From positions 7,249,170 through 7,313,169 of the forward strand of contig CM050655.1 of NCBI GenBank assembly GCA_027574665.1: a stretch of 64,000 nucleotides of DNA, read 5' to 3'. Below, piece by piece: positions 24,281-37,500 of this stretch (its first letter is position 1; every line of letters begins with the position of its first letter). A program made the position numbers and the translations under genes. The DNA is from Rhynochetos jubatus (lineage: Eukaryota; Chordata; Aves; Eurypygiformes; Rhynochetidae). The notes beneath the pieces were generated by a model. It saw only the letters and a list, made by a program, of their open reading frames with translations. It was not told where the DNA came from and ran no database searches.

Positions 24281-26865
24281 GTCTTCGGCCTGCAGTGTTG
24301 TACTAATTACCCTAATTCCCTTCCATCGGGTTTCAGCATTGCTCATCACCAAGGGGAGGATCTGCTTTTATATAAAAGCACAGAGCCCCTTCTGTGTCCT
24401 AGCATGTAAAGCTGTTTACAGAACCACCTGAACCAATCCCTCAGCCACCCCAAGCTCTGTAAGGCAGGCACATATGTGAGAAAATCTTGTGTTCAAAGCC
24501 TTAGAGCAAGGAAGAGCTCCAGGCCCTGGAATGCAGAGCCTCAGGAAGGACTGGAATAGACTCGTACCATGGGCAATGGTGGTATTGTATGATCGTACAT
24601 CATTTTAGCCACATTAGTCAGAAATGAACTGAGAATATTTTGTGGTGCCTTCTGCTTATTTCCTGTTGTGTTTGATGTTTGATTCGAACAATTTGGTAAT
24701 TCATAATTAGGTTTCCACTCTCAGAGATATTTTACCCTCCCAAGGGGTGAGAGCAATGAGCAATGTAAATAGAACAAAATCAATACCACAGCGAAAGGAC
24801 ATAAAGGCAGCACTTGTGGTATGACTGCTGGAAGCGGTTAGATTACTATATTGGGCTTTTCTTAGTTGGTATTTTTCATGAGTTACTTTCGAGTCTGTTT
24901 TTAGAATGTATTTACTCTAATCAATCTGTTATCACAGATGTGAACATCACCACTGCCTTGCTGTCTCTGTGCTAGAACAAGCCTTAAACTTTCAAAATAC
25001 TAGGTTTACGATAATGTACAGAGAAGAAATTCCAGTGTAGGATGTTGTAACTGCGCACCATTAACGTTTTACAGATCTGTCAGCACTGCATATTTAACAG
25101 CAATGCCTGTCAGACATTATAGTTTTCTGAAACCAATTAGTATTTGCACAATGTTACCACATACAAACATGAAACTATTTCTCAGAAACTGCTGGGAAGG
25201 GTTATGAACGAGCCAACATATTACTCCTCAAATACAGGAAGCAAGTTCCATTGTATATCATTCCTGCAGCATAATTTTAAAAGGTAGAGGTAAAAAGTAA
25301 AAATTAAGAAAACCCACAGACATCTTCTAAATCTCTATGATTCAATCTCCTTCAACGGAAAGCCTGAAAACGGAGCTGTCCCATTTTCTTAAGTCAGTTA
25401 GGAAAACTGGGATTTCCATGTAGACAGGTCTGATTTCCCAAGATGATGACACATACTGCTTGTGATGGCAGCACTGGAGCAGCACACAGAACAACACCCT
25501 GCACGTCTGGCAACGGTTCCAGGCTCCTTGGGAGCCCCCGCTGATGGATAAGCTGCCAGGAAGGACCTAGATATCGCTAACAGAGAAGGTCAGGAAAAAG
25601 CTCCCATTCCCCAAAGGAGAACTCCATGGTTTTCAAACAACAAAATATCTGCATCACACATCCACTAACTCGTAAGCATTCCTAGTCTATGGACTTGCTC
25701 TCACATTCTCACTGCCAATAAGAAAAAGATTAAAGGGTTTTTTTACATTATTTTTAGAAACTACTTAAGCCCAACCAATCTAGGGAGTCCTACCCATCAG
25801 TATATTAAGAATAAAAAGTTTATGATAGAAACGGTTAGCCGTGCTGATTTGCTAGGCTTTTTGGAATGGAGACTATAGTCAGGTTTTCCCTCGGCTTGGT
25901 GAATACTTCCTCATATGAGAGTCTTCAGACATCTGCGAATGGAGACTGAACACCATCTCCCCATTTGACTGTGCTCCGTAACAAATGCTGCTCAGAGCAG
26001 GTGCGAGATCGCCCATCTGCAAACACCCAGGTGATGTTTGCGTATGAGTGAGGTTCAGCACATGCTACCCTTTGCAAGATGAGAGCTTATGTCAACACTA
26101 CACCTCCTTAGTTCTCGTCTTGACTGGCACATCCAGAGATAATTTGTTACTGAAGTTAGAATAGTCACAGAGGTAGGCTCAATGCTCTGCACTCCAGCTC
26201 CAACACTGGACACAGTTCTCCCGTCTGAATACTCCAGCTATTTTGTAACTGTTCTCCCCCTCCTCTCCCTTCTATTTTTGCCCATTTCCAGAAAACAGCA
26301 AGAAGCCACATCAGTTCAGTTGTATTTCCTTACAAAAGTCTGAGGCAATGTGCTCTGAGTTGAATTTTTTCCGCTGCTTACCTTATTTAAATGTATCAAC
26401 AAAACTGTTTCTCATCTATATTTACAGAGCAACAGAAAATAAGGGTGTAGCTCTTCCACTGAGTAAACTGAATAATAGCAAGGATATAAATATAGATTGC
26501 AGATGAATTAGAGACTAGGTGAACCCCTCAGTTCTAACGGAATATTCACTTGATGAGTCATATCACCTCCTCCCAAGGAAAACCCCACTGTAGGAGGACA
26601 ATAGACAAAGAGATCATGCAAACACGGAGATTGCTCTTGGCAGACATTTCCCTCCGCTCTCCCCTCTCTGGGATGGGAATGAAACAGTTGTGGATTTTAG
26701 ATGCTCTTGAAATTTGCAGTTTGAAAATTCTTCCTAAGAGCTAATGTAAATCATCTTTGCTCAAACCTAAGGATATAATTTCTTCCTATATTCATCTCAG
26801 AAACAGACAAGTAATGCCTTTTCTTTTTTCTGTAGCTGTTTAAGTATCTGCAGTCTGGTGTGCCC
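24281..26865. other. Unannotated non-coding stretch
   Basis: No gene, RNA or transposon is recognised. Base composition is ordinary and AT-leaning. Confidence 0.55.
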
Positions 26866-26932
26866 CTCATGTTCCTTCTTCTTTCTCTATTCTGCTTTCT
26901 CTTTCTCTCTAAAAGCCTTTTTTTTCCCTCTG
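26866..26932 (+). repeat. Polypyrimidine-rich tract
   Basis: From about 26866 to 26932 the plus strand is dominated by C and T (CTT/TCT words such as CTTTCTCTTTCTCTCT), broken by a few purines including AAAAG. It is a degenerate low-complexity tract. A splice-acceptor role is possible in principle, but no convincing exon follows. Confidence 0.7.
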
Positions 26933-29202
26933 GCCTAAATAAATATGGACTAACATGGCAAATGCAATCATATTTTCTTCACCAATTATTGTGTGTTGTT
27001 ATTAAAACCGTCCTGTAAATAATGTGCAGATTTTACAAAACGGCAATCGATGATCTGAAGACTTAAATCACAATGTTCGTACTGAGCCCAAGGGGGCACG
27101 GTTTTGTGGAAGCTACAGGGTTTGGCAGAGTTAACCCCAGGCTTCAAGGGAAGCAGTGTTTGCATGAATATTGATGAAACTCTTTGGTTCAGACCTATTG
27201 GATGCCCTACTTAAAACACTTCTCCCCAGGTCTGTGCTCTCCTAGCATCTGCATTACAACAGAAAAGGACAAACCACACACAGGAATGCACCAGGACATC
27301 CCTTCTGAATTATTCCCAGCTAAACTAGGTGTATGTCAAGACAACCCCCTATATTCTAGAATACATTTTGGCAGGCGTGTTGTTTGAGACCATCCTGAAT
27401 AACAAGCTAAACTACAGGAGAAGAAAAACTGTGGACATTCATGACATGAGAATATCCTGCTGATTTAAAAGCACAGTTTTATCACATCCCACACAGAAGG
27501 AAGCCTACCAGTGAATCCTGCTAACTTCTATCAGTATCTCTGATTATGCAGGTTTCTTAATTTGCCTTCCATTCTGTCCCTCAACTAGGTCTTGAGAAAG
27601 GCTGTCACCGTGCTGTAGCTATGCTGCCTGTTGCTGTGAGAACCAGCTATGGTAAATAGGACATCAGCCCCTTCTGTCTGTCATTTCTTCTAGGCAGGTG
27701 GAGCAAAGCATCTATGTAAAGAAGATACCTCTACTTTGAAATCCCAGGTCATTGTTTCATAAAGGCTTAACAGCGTCAGTACTTCAGGAAAGCTCCAATA
27801 CAGCCTGCAGTCCCAGAGGGGACCGCGCTGGCTGAGCTGCCATAACCTAAGGAGACCTCTTTTGCCATTTGGTTTCACTGGGTACCGAAGACCCAGGAGG
27901 ATCTAGAAATGGCTTGCAGCTGCCTTAACCATGCCATCTCCATCCTTCCCCTCAGACTAGGAGCGAGCCTGGGGCTGTTTTCTGCACACCAAACCTTCGC
28001 TGGGCTTCAGATGTACAAATAAAATGAGGTTAGATTTAAATAGGTGTAATACATCCCTTCCCCTGCCCCAAGGAGTATGGAGTTACGCACCTATAAATAT
28101 GTTTAGATTGCTAGGGAGATGCAGGGTTGGACCCATCCTCTCAGAGCCAGACCTGCTTCCAGGATCTTAGCCCCACTCTCTCTGGGGGAGGAATATGGCA
28201 GTGGTGAACACTGTGTTCTGGGCTCTGTAACATGGATGTTTTGTACTGGCTAACACCTCCGCTGTGGGGGATTTCCTCCTTATGTCTTACATGTACAGAA
28301 AATTCCTTATTTTTATCTTTAAAAATAAACAAAATAAACCAAAAGAAGAAAAATAAACTGTTTCAGAAAGCTATTCGCATCAGAGCCATCTCATTCTTAC
28401 GCTCAGAATTTTATTCTCTTTCCCACACATAAAATGCCACAATCTGGGAATTCAAATTAAACCATCCGGCTTAACGGAATGGTACAACTGCATTTAAAGT
28501 GCATGCACACACAGAGATACAAAACCTAACTTCCTTCGTGCTCCTTCCCCCATTTAAATACGCAGTGCACGTTAGAAAGTGGCAGGGCTTCTTTAGGGAA
28601 CTAATCAATGCTGATGCATTATCTTTTCTGCAGTTGAGATAACTGGCCCTTCCAGTTCCTCTCCTTCTATTACAGGCACCTACTCACAGTTTGTTGGGGT
28701 TTTTTTTCCTCAAACCTTTTGAACAAAAGCCTCAGCTCTGATGGGTTTTCTCAAGTTCTCTGCAGCTCCACCTATTACTGAACATCCACAATTTAAAATT
28801 GCTTATCCAAGTGTTAAACAAATTCCCCAATCAAGCTTCTCTCAGATTCTCTCTCAGAATAATTCCTTTATTTTTTTAATTATTTTGTCTATCACGGAAT
28901 TCCATTATTATATCAAAGGGATGTGAAAATAGAGCGCTGTCATGCTTATATAGTACAACAGCAGACGGCTCCAAGCCAGCCCCTGCTAAAATGATAGAAG
29001 GTAAATTGCAACACCCACGTAAGTCTACATGAGCAGAAAATGGCAGCTTTCTTGGCTTTGTCTGCAAACCTGGTGGTCCAATTTCATATGCATTCAGACA
29101 ATTAGGAATTCCTTTTGTTTTAAATCTTTCATAGCCCTCCATCGTTACATCATTTTCACTGAAAACAGCTGGTAATCTCCATGACTGAAAACTGGGTTTG
29201 GT
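26933..29202. other. Unannotated non-coding stretch
   Basis: No exon or known repeat is identified. Short T-runs and A-rich patches are present, for example around 28320-28350. Confidence 0.55.
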
Positions 29203-29226
29203 TTATTATTATTATTATTATTATTA
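29203..29226 (+). repeat. (TTA)8 microsatellite
   Basis: Eight uninterrupted TTA units are followed by a short T-run. A perfect trinucleotide repeat of this length is likely polymorphic in a population. Confidence 0.97.
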
Positions 29227-31811
29227 TTTTCTGCTCAACAGGCTTGTTAAGAGATGCTGTGAATCATTTAAAAGGCCAGCATAAGCCAGATATATTGACA
29301 TTAAAATAAAAGCAAGACCTTTTGCTTGCAGATAGTAAGGGAAAGTATTAAAGTTGATTTACTGAAAGGCTGAACATATGTGACAGCCCAAATCAGCTAA
29401 AAGAATGAAAATAAATTGTATTATATTGTTTGGGAAGAGAGCTGACAGAGGTAAAAACATTTTTACATGATGGTGCTTTAAAAAAATTAATGTTAAAAAA
29501 AAGGTTTGGTCGATTAATCTCCACAGTATTTTGGGTCTTGTTCAAGCAGTGACACAAGCATATGGGGGAATAGGGAAGATCAGATAAAGGAATGCACTTA
29601 GAGGATAATGGAATTCATTGGGCAGGGGAAAAAGTAAGCCCTTCTTCTTATTAAAGTCTCTTTCACTGCTCTTCCTCTTGCCATGAACGGACCAACCGTG
29701 AAAACTCACATGAAAAATACAGCATTTTATTTACTACCTGACAAACAGCCCTACGTGCAATTCATAAGGCAAATTCTATACTTTTACAGAGAAGTTTCTA
29801 TTTAGGTTCAGCACGCTACACTTTTGTTTGATCATTTCATTGTATCCATGTCCTAAATTACTTACTGGCAGATAGCTTAAAAGGATGCAGTAAAAGGTAA
29901 TCCAAACTGAATATATCTGTAGTTATACGTATAGTCCAAAAGTAAAATTCTGCCTCCAAACTGACAACGATGTCATTCTTCAAATGCTTTAGTCCCAGCC
30001 GGGTGTTAGACGCTGGGGGTGAGCTGGCATTCAACAAGGGCTGGCTACGCACGTGGCCATGAGGCCATCTGCAGCTCTGTTAAACCACGGCCACAGGAGG
30101 GAGAGGTGTGCTTCTGGCTTCAATACCTATTTCAGTCGCTACCTAATGGGGGTCGGGAATAGTTCTTCGTAATTCTACAGAGATCTTCTTCTGAAGGGTC
30201 TCACTGAGCACCGCAGGGGCCTGACTGATACACCTACATCGCCCCTCTCTTCTGGGAACGGGGATAGAGGCACCTGCACTGCAATCGCTAAGGAATCACG
30301 GCAGAGTGCAGCCTTTAACAAACAGGTTTATACAAATAAGAGCTGAGGACCCCAGCACTCTAGTCAAGGAGATGTCAATCCCACTGTGGCTACAGACTAA
30401 CACTCCGAATTAGGATATTTAATCTGCCTTGTCCTAAACCCACAGTGTTTGCTACTCCTTGTAGCCCATTGCTTTGTAAGCTTTACTGACATTTTAGTTT
30501 AAGACAGACACTCAGCATGGGAGAGAAATGTGATGGCAAAGGAATTCCTCATTTGAACCTGCCTTCAGCGGGTGCAAGCACGAACGCCAGACGCAGGCAG
30601 CACAATCAAGCCCATGTGCTTGCTGTACCTGTTTCTAGCTTGTAATCCTACTGAGAACACTAATGTAACGTTTCTATTTGAAAAGAGAGAATATCAAGAT
30701 GAACGAAAACTCTGAAAGAATTATCAAGCACATTATTACTCCAGGCAAATGCCTTCTAACACAGATGCTTCAAAACCTTTGAATCAGACTTCCATAGAAG
30801 AATATAACCCTGCTTACAAAATTAAATAAACCTAGGGATTCTGTATACCTGCTTTGTTCCCTGCTATCGCATGATTAATCAGTGACTCTTTCTGTTGCTT
30901 TCCCCCATGAGATTTCAATACATCATATCTGAAAATATTGGGTTTGCTCTGCTCATACCAGACAAAAATAAATGTATCTGTCTTTATGATTTCTGCCCAG
31001 TGTCCTCTTTCCTAACAAGCAGTCTTCACGTCACGATAGCTCTGTTGTAAAAATAGTAATTTTTGCTAGTGTTTCCAGGATCTCACTCTCTAGACACACA
31101 AGGAAGGAACCATGTCGAATATAGATAAAGTACAAACAGCCTGGAGGATAAAAATGCCATGCTCCTGGCATTCTTCCCTCACACTCACACTTTTCCTCTT
31201 TCCTCCTTCGGCAGAATGTATAAAACCATTCAGACAGTTCACGGTTAATAAACACCATCAGTGGTCAGATACCAGACGTAAGTGCATCTGCTGGGCTTCT
31301 TGCACACCTAAATTCAGTAGAAATTTTAGATTCATCAGGTCTATCCAGCTGTTACCTAGGGACCTCAGCAGCCCTCTCCTACAACAGGCAGTGTCTGCCT
31401 GGGCACCCTCACGGGCTGTCAGCACTGGTGCTCGTCTCCACAGGAGCCCACAGCTCCCCTCTAGCCAGCCACAAGGGCTCAAACAGTAGGAAACACCACA
31501 AGGAGTAGCAGCAACTAGGGAAGATCACCCACAAGCCATGGGTTTTTTACATGATTACCATGAAATTTCCCTGGGTTATCGTCTTTCAAACTGCAGCCTA
31601 CATCTGCCGTATGCGCTATTAGAGGCTTTAAGTACTTTGCATAGGGTGGGCTTCTGTTACTTTTTCTTTGGGGTCAGGAATGGAAGGGAGAGTTCTCTTT
31701 TCAGTGATGTTGCTTATGTCATAAATATACTTAACTATTAACTGTAAGCTTGCTTGGCAAAATGCATCTTCATGTGTCACTTAGGAATCATCCTTTTGGT
31801 GTGAAAGGAAA
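29227..31811. other. Unannotated non-coding stretch
   Basis: No gene or recognised mobile element is seen. The stretch is slightly GC-richer around 30000-30300. Otherwise I see nothing specific. Confidence 0.55.
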
Positions 31812-31830
31812 GGGGAAGGGGTGGGAGGGG
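31812..31830 (+). repeat. G-quadruplex motif, very short loops
   Basis: GGGG-AA-GGGG-T-GGG-A-GGGG gives four G-runs with loops of two, one and one base. This matches the strict G3+N1-7 pattern, and short loops are associated with high stability of the folded form. It lies 387 bases upstream of a second such motif on the same strand. Confidence 0.85.
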
Positions 31831-32217
31831 TGTCCAAGACTCTGTCTCCAGAAAACGTTTCACTACAAAATGCGTTTTCCTCTACCAGAGGGGGGGATTA
31901 CAAGAATTTTGCTCTGCAAAAATCTGCCTGAAGCAGAATTGCTGTGCTACAGGAAGGTCATCACAAATGTAGACATTGAAAGTCGGCAAAAGAGAGGTTT
32001 TGCTGGAAGAGAGGCAGACGCTGTTTCCAGAACAGCACTGTTGCTTAGCTTGACAAGTGAAATCCAACCGCGTTGCACTGCCCTCTGGAAGAGGGTGGCT
32101 ATGCCTCAAGTTCCCCTCGTCAGAGTATCTAAGCCCTAAATCACAGCTACTCCAGCCTGCCCCGAGCCTTTGCAAGCACTGTTAGGGGTCGTCCATGCTC
32201 AGTTATCAGAAAGTTAA
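31831..32217. other. Spacer between two G-quadruplex motifs
   Basis: The stretch is covered by a 129-codon frame (31750-32139, plus) that opens at TTG, and no recognisable domain is seen in it. I treat it as non-coding. Composition is GC-richer than average for the window. Confidence 0.5.
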
Positions 32218-32246
32218 GGGAAGGGCAGGGAAGGGAAGGGAAAGGG
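32218..32246 (+). repeat. G-quadruplex motif with six G-triplets
   Basis: Six GGG runs are separated by loops of two, one, two, two and three bases (AA, C, AA, AA, AAA), forming a short imperfect AAGGG-type array. Having more than four runs allows alternative folded registers. The same purine-only character could also support triplex formation. Confidence 0.85.
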
Positions 32247-35200
32247 TGTGAAGCTGGACACCAAGAAGGGCAGTAGCAGGGAGGACAGGGGGTAGAATAT
32301 GTGGTCCCTGGGTTTCAAATGACCATAGCCCTGCCTGGAAATACACCCATTTGCACGCAGAGGGAAGAATTTTAAGCCAATTATTTTGCCTCCAAAACTG
32401 ATTCCGTTTTCAGCAATGTGATTCCAGGCAGTCTTTTGTCCTTCTATTAGATGCAAAAGGAGCTAAGCAATAGCCGTTATCCCTGTAGTAGGATGGGGCC
32501 ATCATCTGTTCTGCCTCTCACATAAATACCCACAGTCATTTTTAAATTCTGAGCAATTTTATAACAGCGATGGTATAGTATAAATTTATATGCACACACA
32601 AACACACATTGCGTGTGGGTAGAGAGAGCATGTACGCATCTGATGTTCATCTCACAGCTGACGACCAGATTACCATTAAACTAATATTGTTAAGATGCCA
32701 GACATTTTCTTCCACTGCAGCACATAATGAGAAAGGAAAAGAACTGGTGGGAAGGAGCCAGCCATTAAGGGAGCCAGGAGAAGGGAAGAACAACTGCGCT
32801 GCTTCCTTTTCTGACAGCCCAATGACACGGTGCCAGGCTCTGGTGGCTCATGGCCCAGGACTGCTTCAGAACAGATGGAATATAGCATGTTCCTTTCAGA
32901 AATTAAGGCAAGTAAGGGAAAAGGAAAGCAAAAGGAAATGAAGCTCAGATCAGTACTTCCTGCCCTGCCCTTCCCCCACAGTGCTTGATCCAGAGCTCTT
33001 TCAAGTCCACAGAAAGAGCCCCGCTCATTTCAAATGGATTTGATTCAGAGCCCGAAGGAGGGAAAAACCGTGTGGCATGGCGAAAAGCTCAGTGGCATCA
33101 TGGCTCTGCAGGGATGCACAGAGCTCTGCCCGGAGCCATGTGTGTTTATCAAATGTTCCCCTTCCTTGGATTGCCCTTGAGACATGTTCCATCCAGCAGA
33201 ACCCAGTGAAAAGATTTAAAATACTGTTTGATTTGCATATATTTGACAGAGAACATGAGTGTTCTTCCAGAAGATTTGTGAGTCAAATAATGCTTTTTCT
33301 CCCCCTATTTGGAATAAAAGAATATTTACCCTTTTCCCAGGCAAAATATTCTTGCAAGAACATAGTATTAACTCTGTAGATTACTTGAAATTTTGTAGTG
33401 TTGCCTTTTTAAATTTTTTTTACTGAACATAGTTATTACAACGAACATTTCTTTGGTATTTTAAGACTGGTCTTGCTCCCTAACAACCATTCCTAATATC
33501 TCCACAGATGCACATCCATTTCAGTGTTCTACAGCTGGGAAGCATTTCATTTTTTTCCTCTAATAGCAATTTACTTTGATGTATTAAAAATGTCCATCAA
33601 AATCTCTGTAACTACAGTCATTATAACAGACCCAAATATTTATGTGGCTTCATATCAAAAGAATTCTCACCAAAAAAAAGAAATCTATCATTCAAACTAC
33701 CTCTTAGTCCAGTTTTATGTGTATCAGATGGTTAAAATAGCTCTCCGGAGCTTCATACATCATTCTGTCTGGAAAATAACCAAACAACACTCCCTTTCCT
33801 CCCTCCCCCAGAATAACCACACAACCTTCATAAAATACTCCGAAATAAAAAATCATACACAGAACCCGTTATGTATTCAAACATCCCATGTTCAAGGTAG
33901 TAAGCGTGACTTAGTGTGAGCACTTGGTTCTGTCATGCTTCTACCGGACTCCATGCTGCTTGCGCTACGTCTCTCCAATTACAGGGCCAAGAAAAGATGA
34001 GGAAAATTTTGAGGCAGGCTGCATATAACTATTCACAATGAAAGCTGTGATAAGGTCCTAAAATCTATAGCCTTCTGTTTGACAAAACGATGGGAGGAGG
34101 TTTCAGTGTCCAGTTGTCAGAAACCTCTCCACTGCCTAAGCTGAACACACTGTGAGAAACAAAGTGAGCAGCAGAGTTACACACAAGTGACAACACATTC
34201 AATGGAACAAGAGGTGAGCAGACAGCACGGCTCACTCAGCATTCCTGCACAGGCACACGTTTGAAACGGCAGATGGACAGGCAGCCAGGACTATGGAAGG
34301 AGCTCACGGAAGGGTCCAATAGGCTAAAGACGAAATTAAAATGCCATATTTTAAAATGTGACAAACTAAAAAAGTGTGATCAAATCTGCTGGTATGGCCT
34401 GCTTGCAGATGAAGCTGAAGTTTGGGCAAGGGGAAATCAAATGCCTCCAAGGCTACCAGTGAAGCAAAAAATTACATTAGCTTTACAGCCTGAAGCATAT
34501 TTGTTAGTATTTAACAAATTATGTGCTTCATTTAAATACCGTTGCTGGTAGCCAAATAAATTAAAATCACCTCATTAGGCTTTACATCAGTGAGGTTAAA
34601 AAATTAAAAGAGGCTTTTCTTACCTTCTGTCTAGGTGTCTTCCTGCTTGTACAGCCAGTGCCAGTAGGGACCTGTGTCACGGAGGCCTTTTTCCATATCA
34701 TTTGTCTCTAAGCATCCTGAGCCTAGATGGTTATAAAGCAAGACAAGGCACACATATGATTTCAAAATATTGCCATGGTTCCACAAGCAAAAATATGATC
34801 ACTGTAATATCCGAAATGGAACAGCCTGAAGCATTTACAGCTCTGAAGGCCCACATGCTGCCCTCTAGTAAAGACAAAGAAATAGGCACAGGCAAACACA
34901 GAGGCCTGACCGTATTTCACCTGCATGCTGCATCAAATACAGGTATAGCCCTACATGGGGGAAACAGGGAGGGGCCTGGACAACGAGCTTCCTTCTCTTC
35001 GATTCTCCACCTACGTACAGAGTGACTTCGGGCAAGCTGTTTCATTACATGGCATTTAGTTAACCTGTTTGTAACATGGAGATACAGACTCCCTAGGCCC
35101 AGGTTAGAATTGTCTTAATTTTCCCCTAAAATCCTTTGTAAAATATTTTTCCTGGTATACCTTTCTGAGTAACTACCGACAGCCAGTAGGAAACATGATG

Positions 35201-37380
35201 TACAAAGTCTGAGGTAGGCTATCTCAATTTAAGCTTTTAGCCTCTTTTGCAAAAATCCTCAATTTATGGAAAGGAAAAACACAGTGCAAGTCACACATTC
35301 CTATACATATGACCAGAGACAGGGAGTGAGCTTCCAACACTAGAGAAAAGAGAAAAGCCTTGTTTCCATCACAATGGATAGGAAACAAAGACTATGTGTA
35401 GCTCTTGCTAAGGACTTGCAACATTTGACCAACTCTGTTTAAGAAATCGTGATAGAAGGAAAGCCAAATTACTTATAAATAGTTCATTCTCTGTGGAAGG
35501 CAGTTTGGAGAAATCAAAACCTTTGCAAATGTGCATCGTGCAATATGCATGACAGAAAAAACATATATTACAACATTTTTTACATGAAGCATTTGATTTT
35601 TAATTTGAAGTGTTATTCTGGGACCAGTTTTAGCAAATTCAATTTTTAAAAAAATATTTGACGATGAATAAGTAGTCTTATTTAATGAAAAAAATTCTTT
35701 CCTCACTTCCTAGGATTTCTATTTTGGCATGGAACCAGAAACATTTTTGGTTCAAGTCACCTTGTAGCAGCATCTCTAGAATGATTTGCACAGCCTTGCT
35801 TAGGGAATCTTTGAAAACTTGCAGAAAATTTCTCCAAGTGCACTGCAGAAAAAATCCAAACCACGAAGACAGCATAACTCATCATATGTTTCTAGTACCA
35901 CTATGTGTCAACATTTAAGAAAATATTTAAGACTTGCTATTCCCAAGTGCCGATTTCCTGTTGAAGGTAGCGGGACCATTTGCATAGTTCTGATTAAATG
36001 TCTTCCTAAAGGCTTTACCAAGTCAAGGTACATGAAGTAGATGATAATGAGAGAACACTGTTGAATAACTTGACAGTTATCACAAAATTCTTTGAATAAA
36101 TTACATGAGCACTTTCACCTGTTATTGCCCTTTTGGCATGAAAGCCTCTACTTAAAACAGTTCCTCCTCTGTAATGAATTTGACTTGTGACGATGACCGA
36201 TACCTCCTGTCCTTGCATTCTGGCATTCCTCTAAAGTGGTGATAACCACTTACGAGGTGCTGATGAGTCTGACACCAAGCCAATGGGGAGAAATAAGGAA
36301 CACAGACTTCCACCCAGCAGCAGCAAAAGCAGTCACATAAAAGATGCTTTGCAGCAACAAAACTCAGTAGGAATAAATAAGCTAGCCATCCTGTCGGCAG
36401 TTACAAGTAAGTTGAGGCACCAGTGTTAGCTCCTTGCCAGTCTAGTGGTCAAAAAGTGTGCAGTTATTTCTCACTACTGGAAGAGACAGACGCTAGTGAG
36501 GGTGTTTGTGTTTCTGATGCTGTGCTCTGCTGGTTCCACTGTGCAAACCTTTTGTAAATAGAAGGCTGCCAAATGTATCAAACTTTTTATATCCCTGTAA
36601 TGTAGAATGAAGTTCATTATGATCTGAATTAGGCACATCAAGTTTGTTGCACTTAATCTGATCAGACTCATCATATCATGCCCAGGTCAAGAAAGGCAAT
36701 TTATGAAATGCAATACTGGAGATACCAGTAACACGTTATTGATCCCTCTTTTTCATTTTACTTCAGGCTTATGAAATATAATAGAGGTGTTGAAACAGTC
36801 ACATTCCTATGAAATGTAATACCTCCCACAGCACATTTAATTTTCAATTGTCACTCTACCTCACATGTTATTTGGTGATTCTGAGCTGTTTGCATCCAAA
36901 GCACCTACATAACCAGCACCGTTTCAGCAGAATTCCATTGCTATGTTATAGAAATATCGATTTTGGATACATCTTGGATACAGGATGTTAGCCAGTTCTT
37001 CAGAATATCGTATTCAGAACCAAGCATGTATAAAAAAATGAAGCACTGTGTATCAGTGTGCTGTGAAATTATACTCAAACTAAAGCAAAAACTGGAGCTC
37101 AGTCAACTATGAAATCTGTTTTCACTGCTTATAAGGAAAAAAGACAAAGCCATGGAAGAAACACTACAGATGCTTAGTTTGGTAAGAAATAACTCATTCA
37201 CATGTTCTTCAAGGAGAACCCTTGCTTCACCCTCCCATCCTCCATCCATCGGCCATGGGCTGTGGTACCTGAGCTTTAAACGCCAGTACAGATGCATGCC
37301 TGGATGCAGGAGGCCCTTTCAGTGTCTCCATAACAGACTAGCTGACCCTCACCTGGCCAAAGACTCTGCACCACTTACTG
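32247..37380. other. Unannotated non-coding stretch
   Basis: No gene is recognised. A purine-rich patch is visible near 32906-32941, and the AT-rich part spans roughly 33220-33680. Open frames, including a 131-codon one at 33524 that opens with GTG, show no known domain. Confidence 0.55.
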
Positions 37381-37500
37381 GAGATGAAAAAGGGTAAAGA
37401 AAAAGGGGAGGGGAATAAGAGGAGGTAAAAAAAAGGAAAAAGTTAAAAAGGAGGAAAGGGAAAAGGGGAAAAATAAGAAATAAAACTGGAAAAAAGCAAA
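37381..37500 (+). repeat. Long imperfect polypurine tract
   Basis: Only about 11 of 120 bases on the plus strand are pyrimidines. It is a degenerate mix of G-runs and A-runs rather than a clean microsatellite. The complementary strand produces two overlapping Phe/Leu/Ser/Pro-rich frames that are low-complexity artefacts. Tracts of this kind can form intramolecular triplex DNA and commonly impede polymerases. Confidence 0.9.

Noticed and set aside
33524..33919. 131-codon plus-strand frame
   Set aside because: It opens at GTG in AT-rich DNA, and the composition (Ile, Lys, Ser, Asn) is what AT-rich sequence gives by chance.
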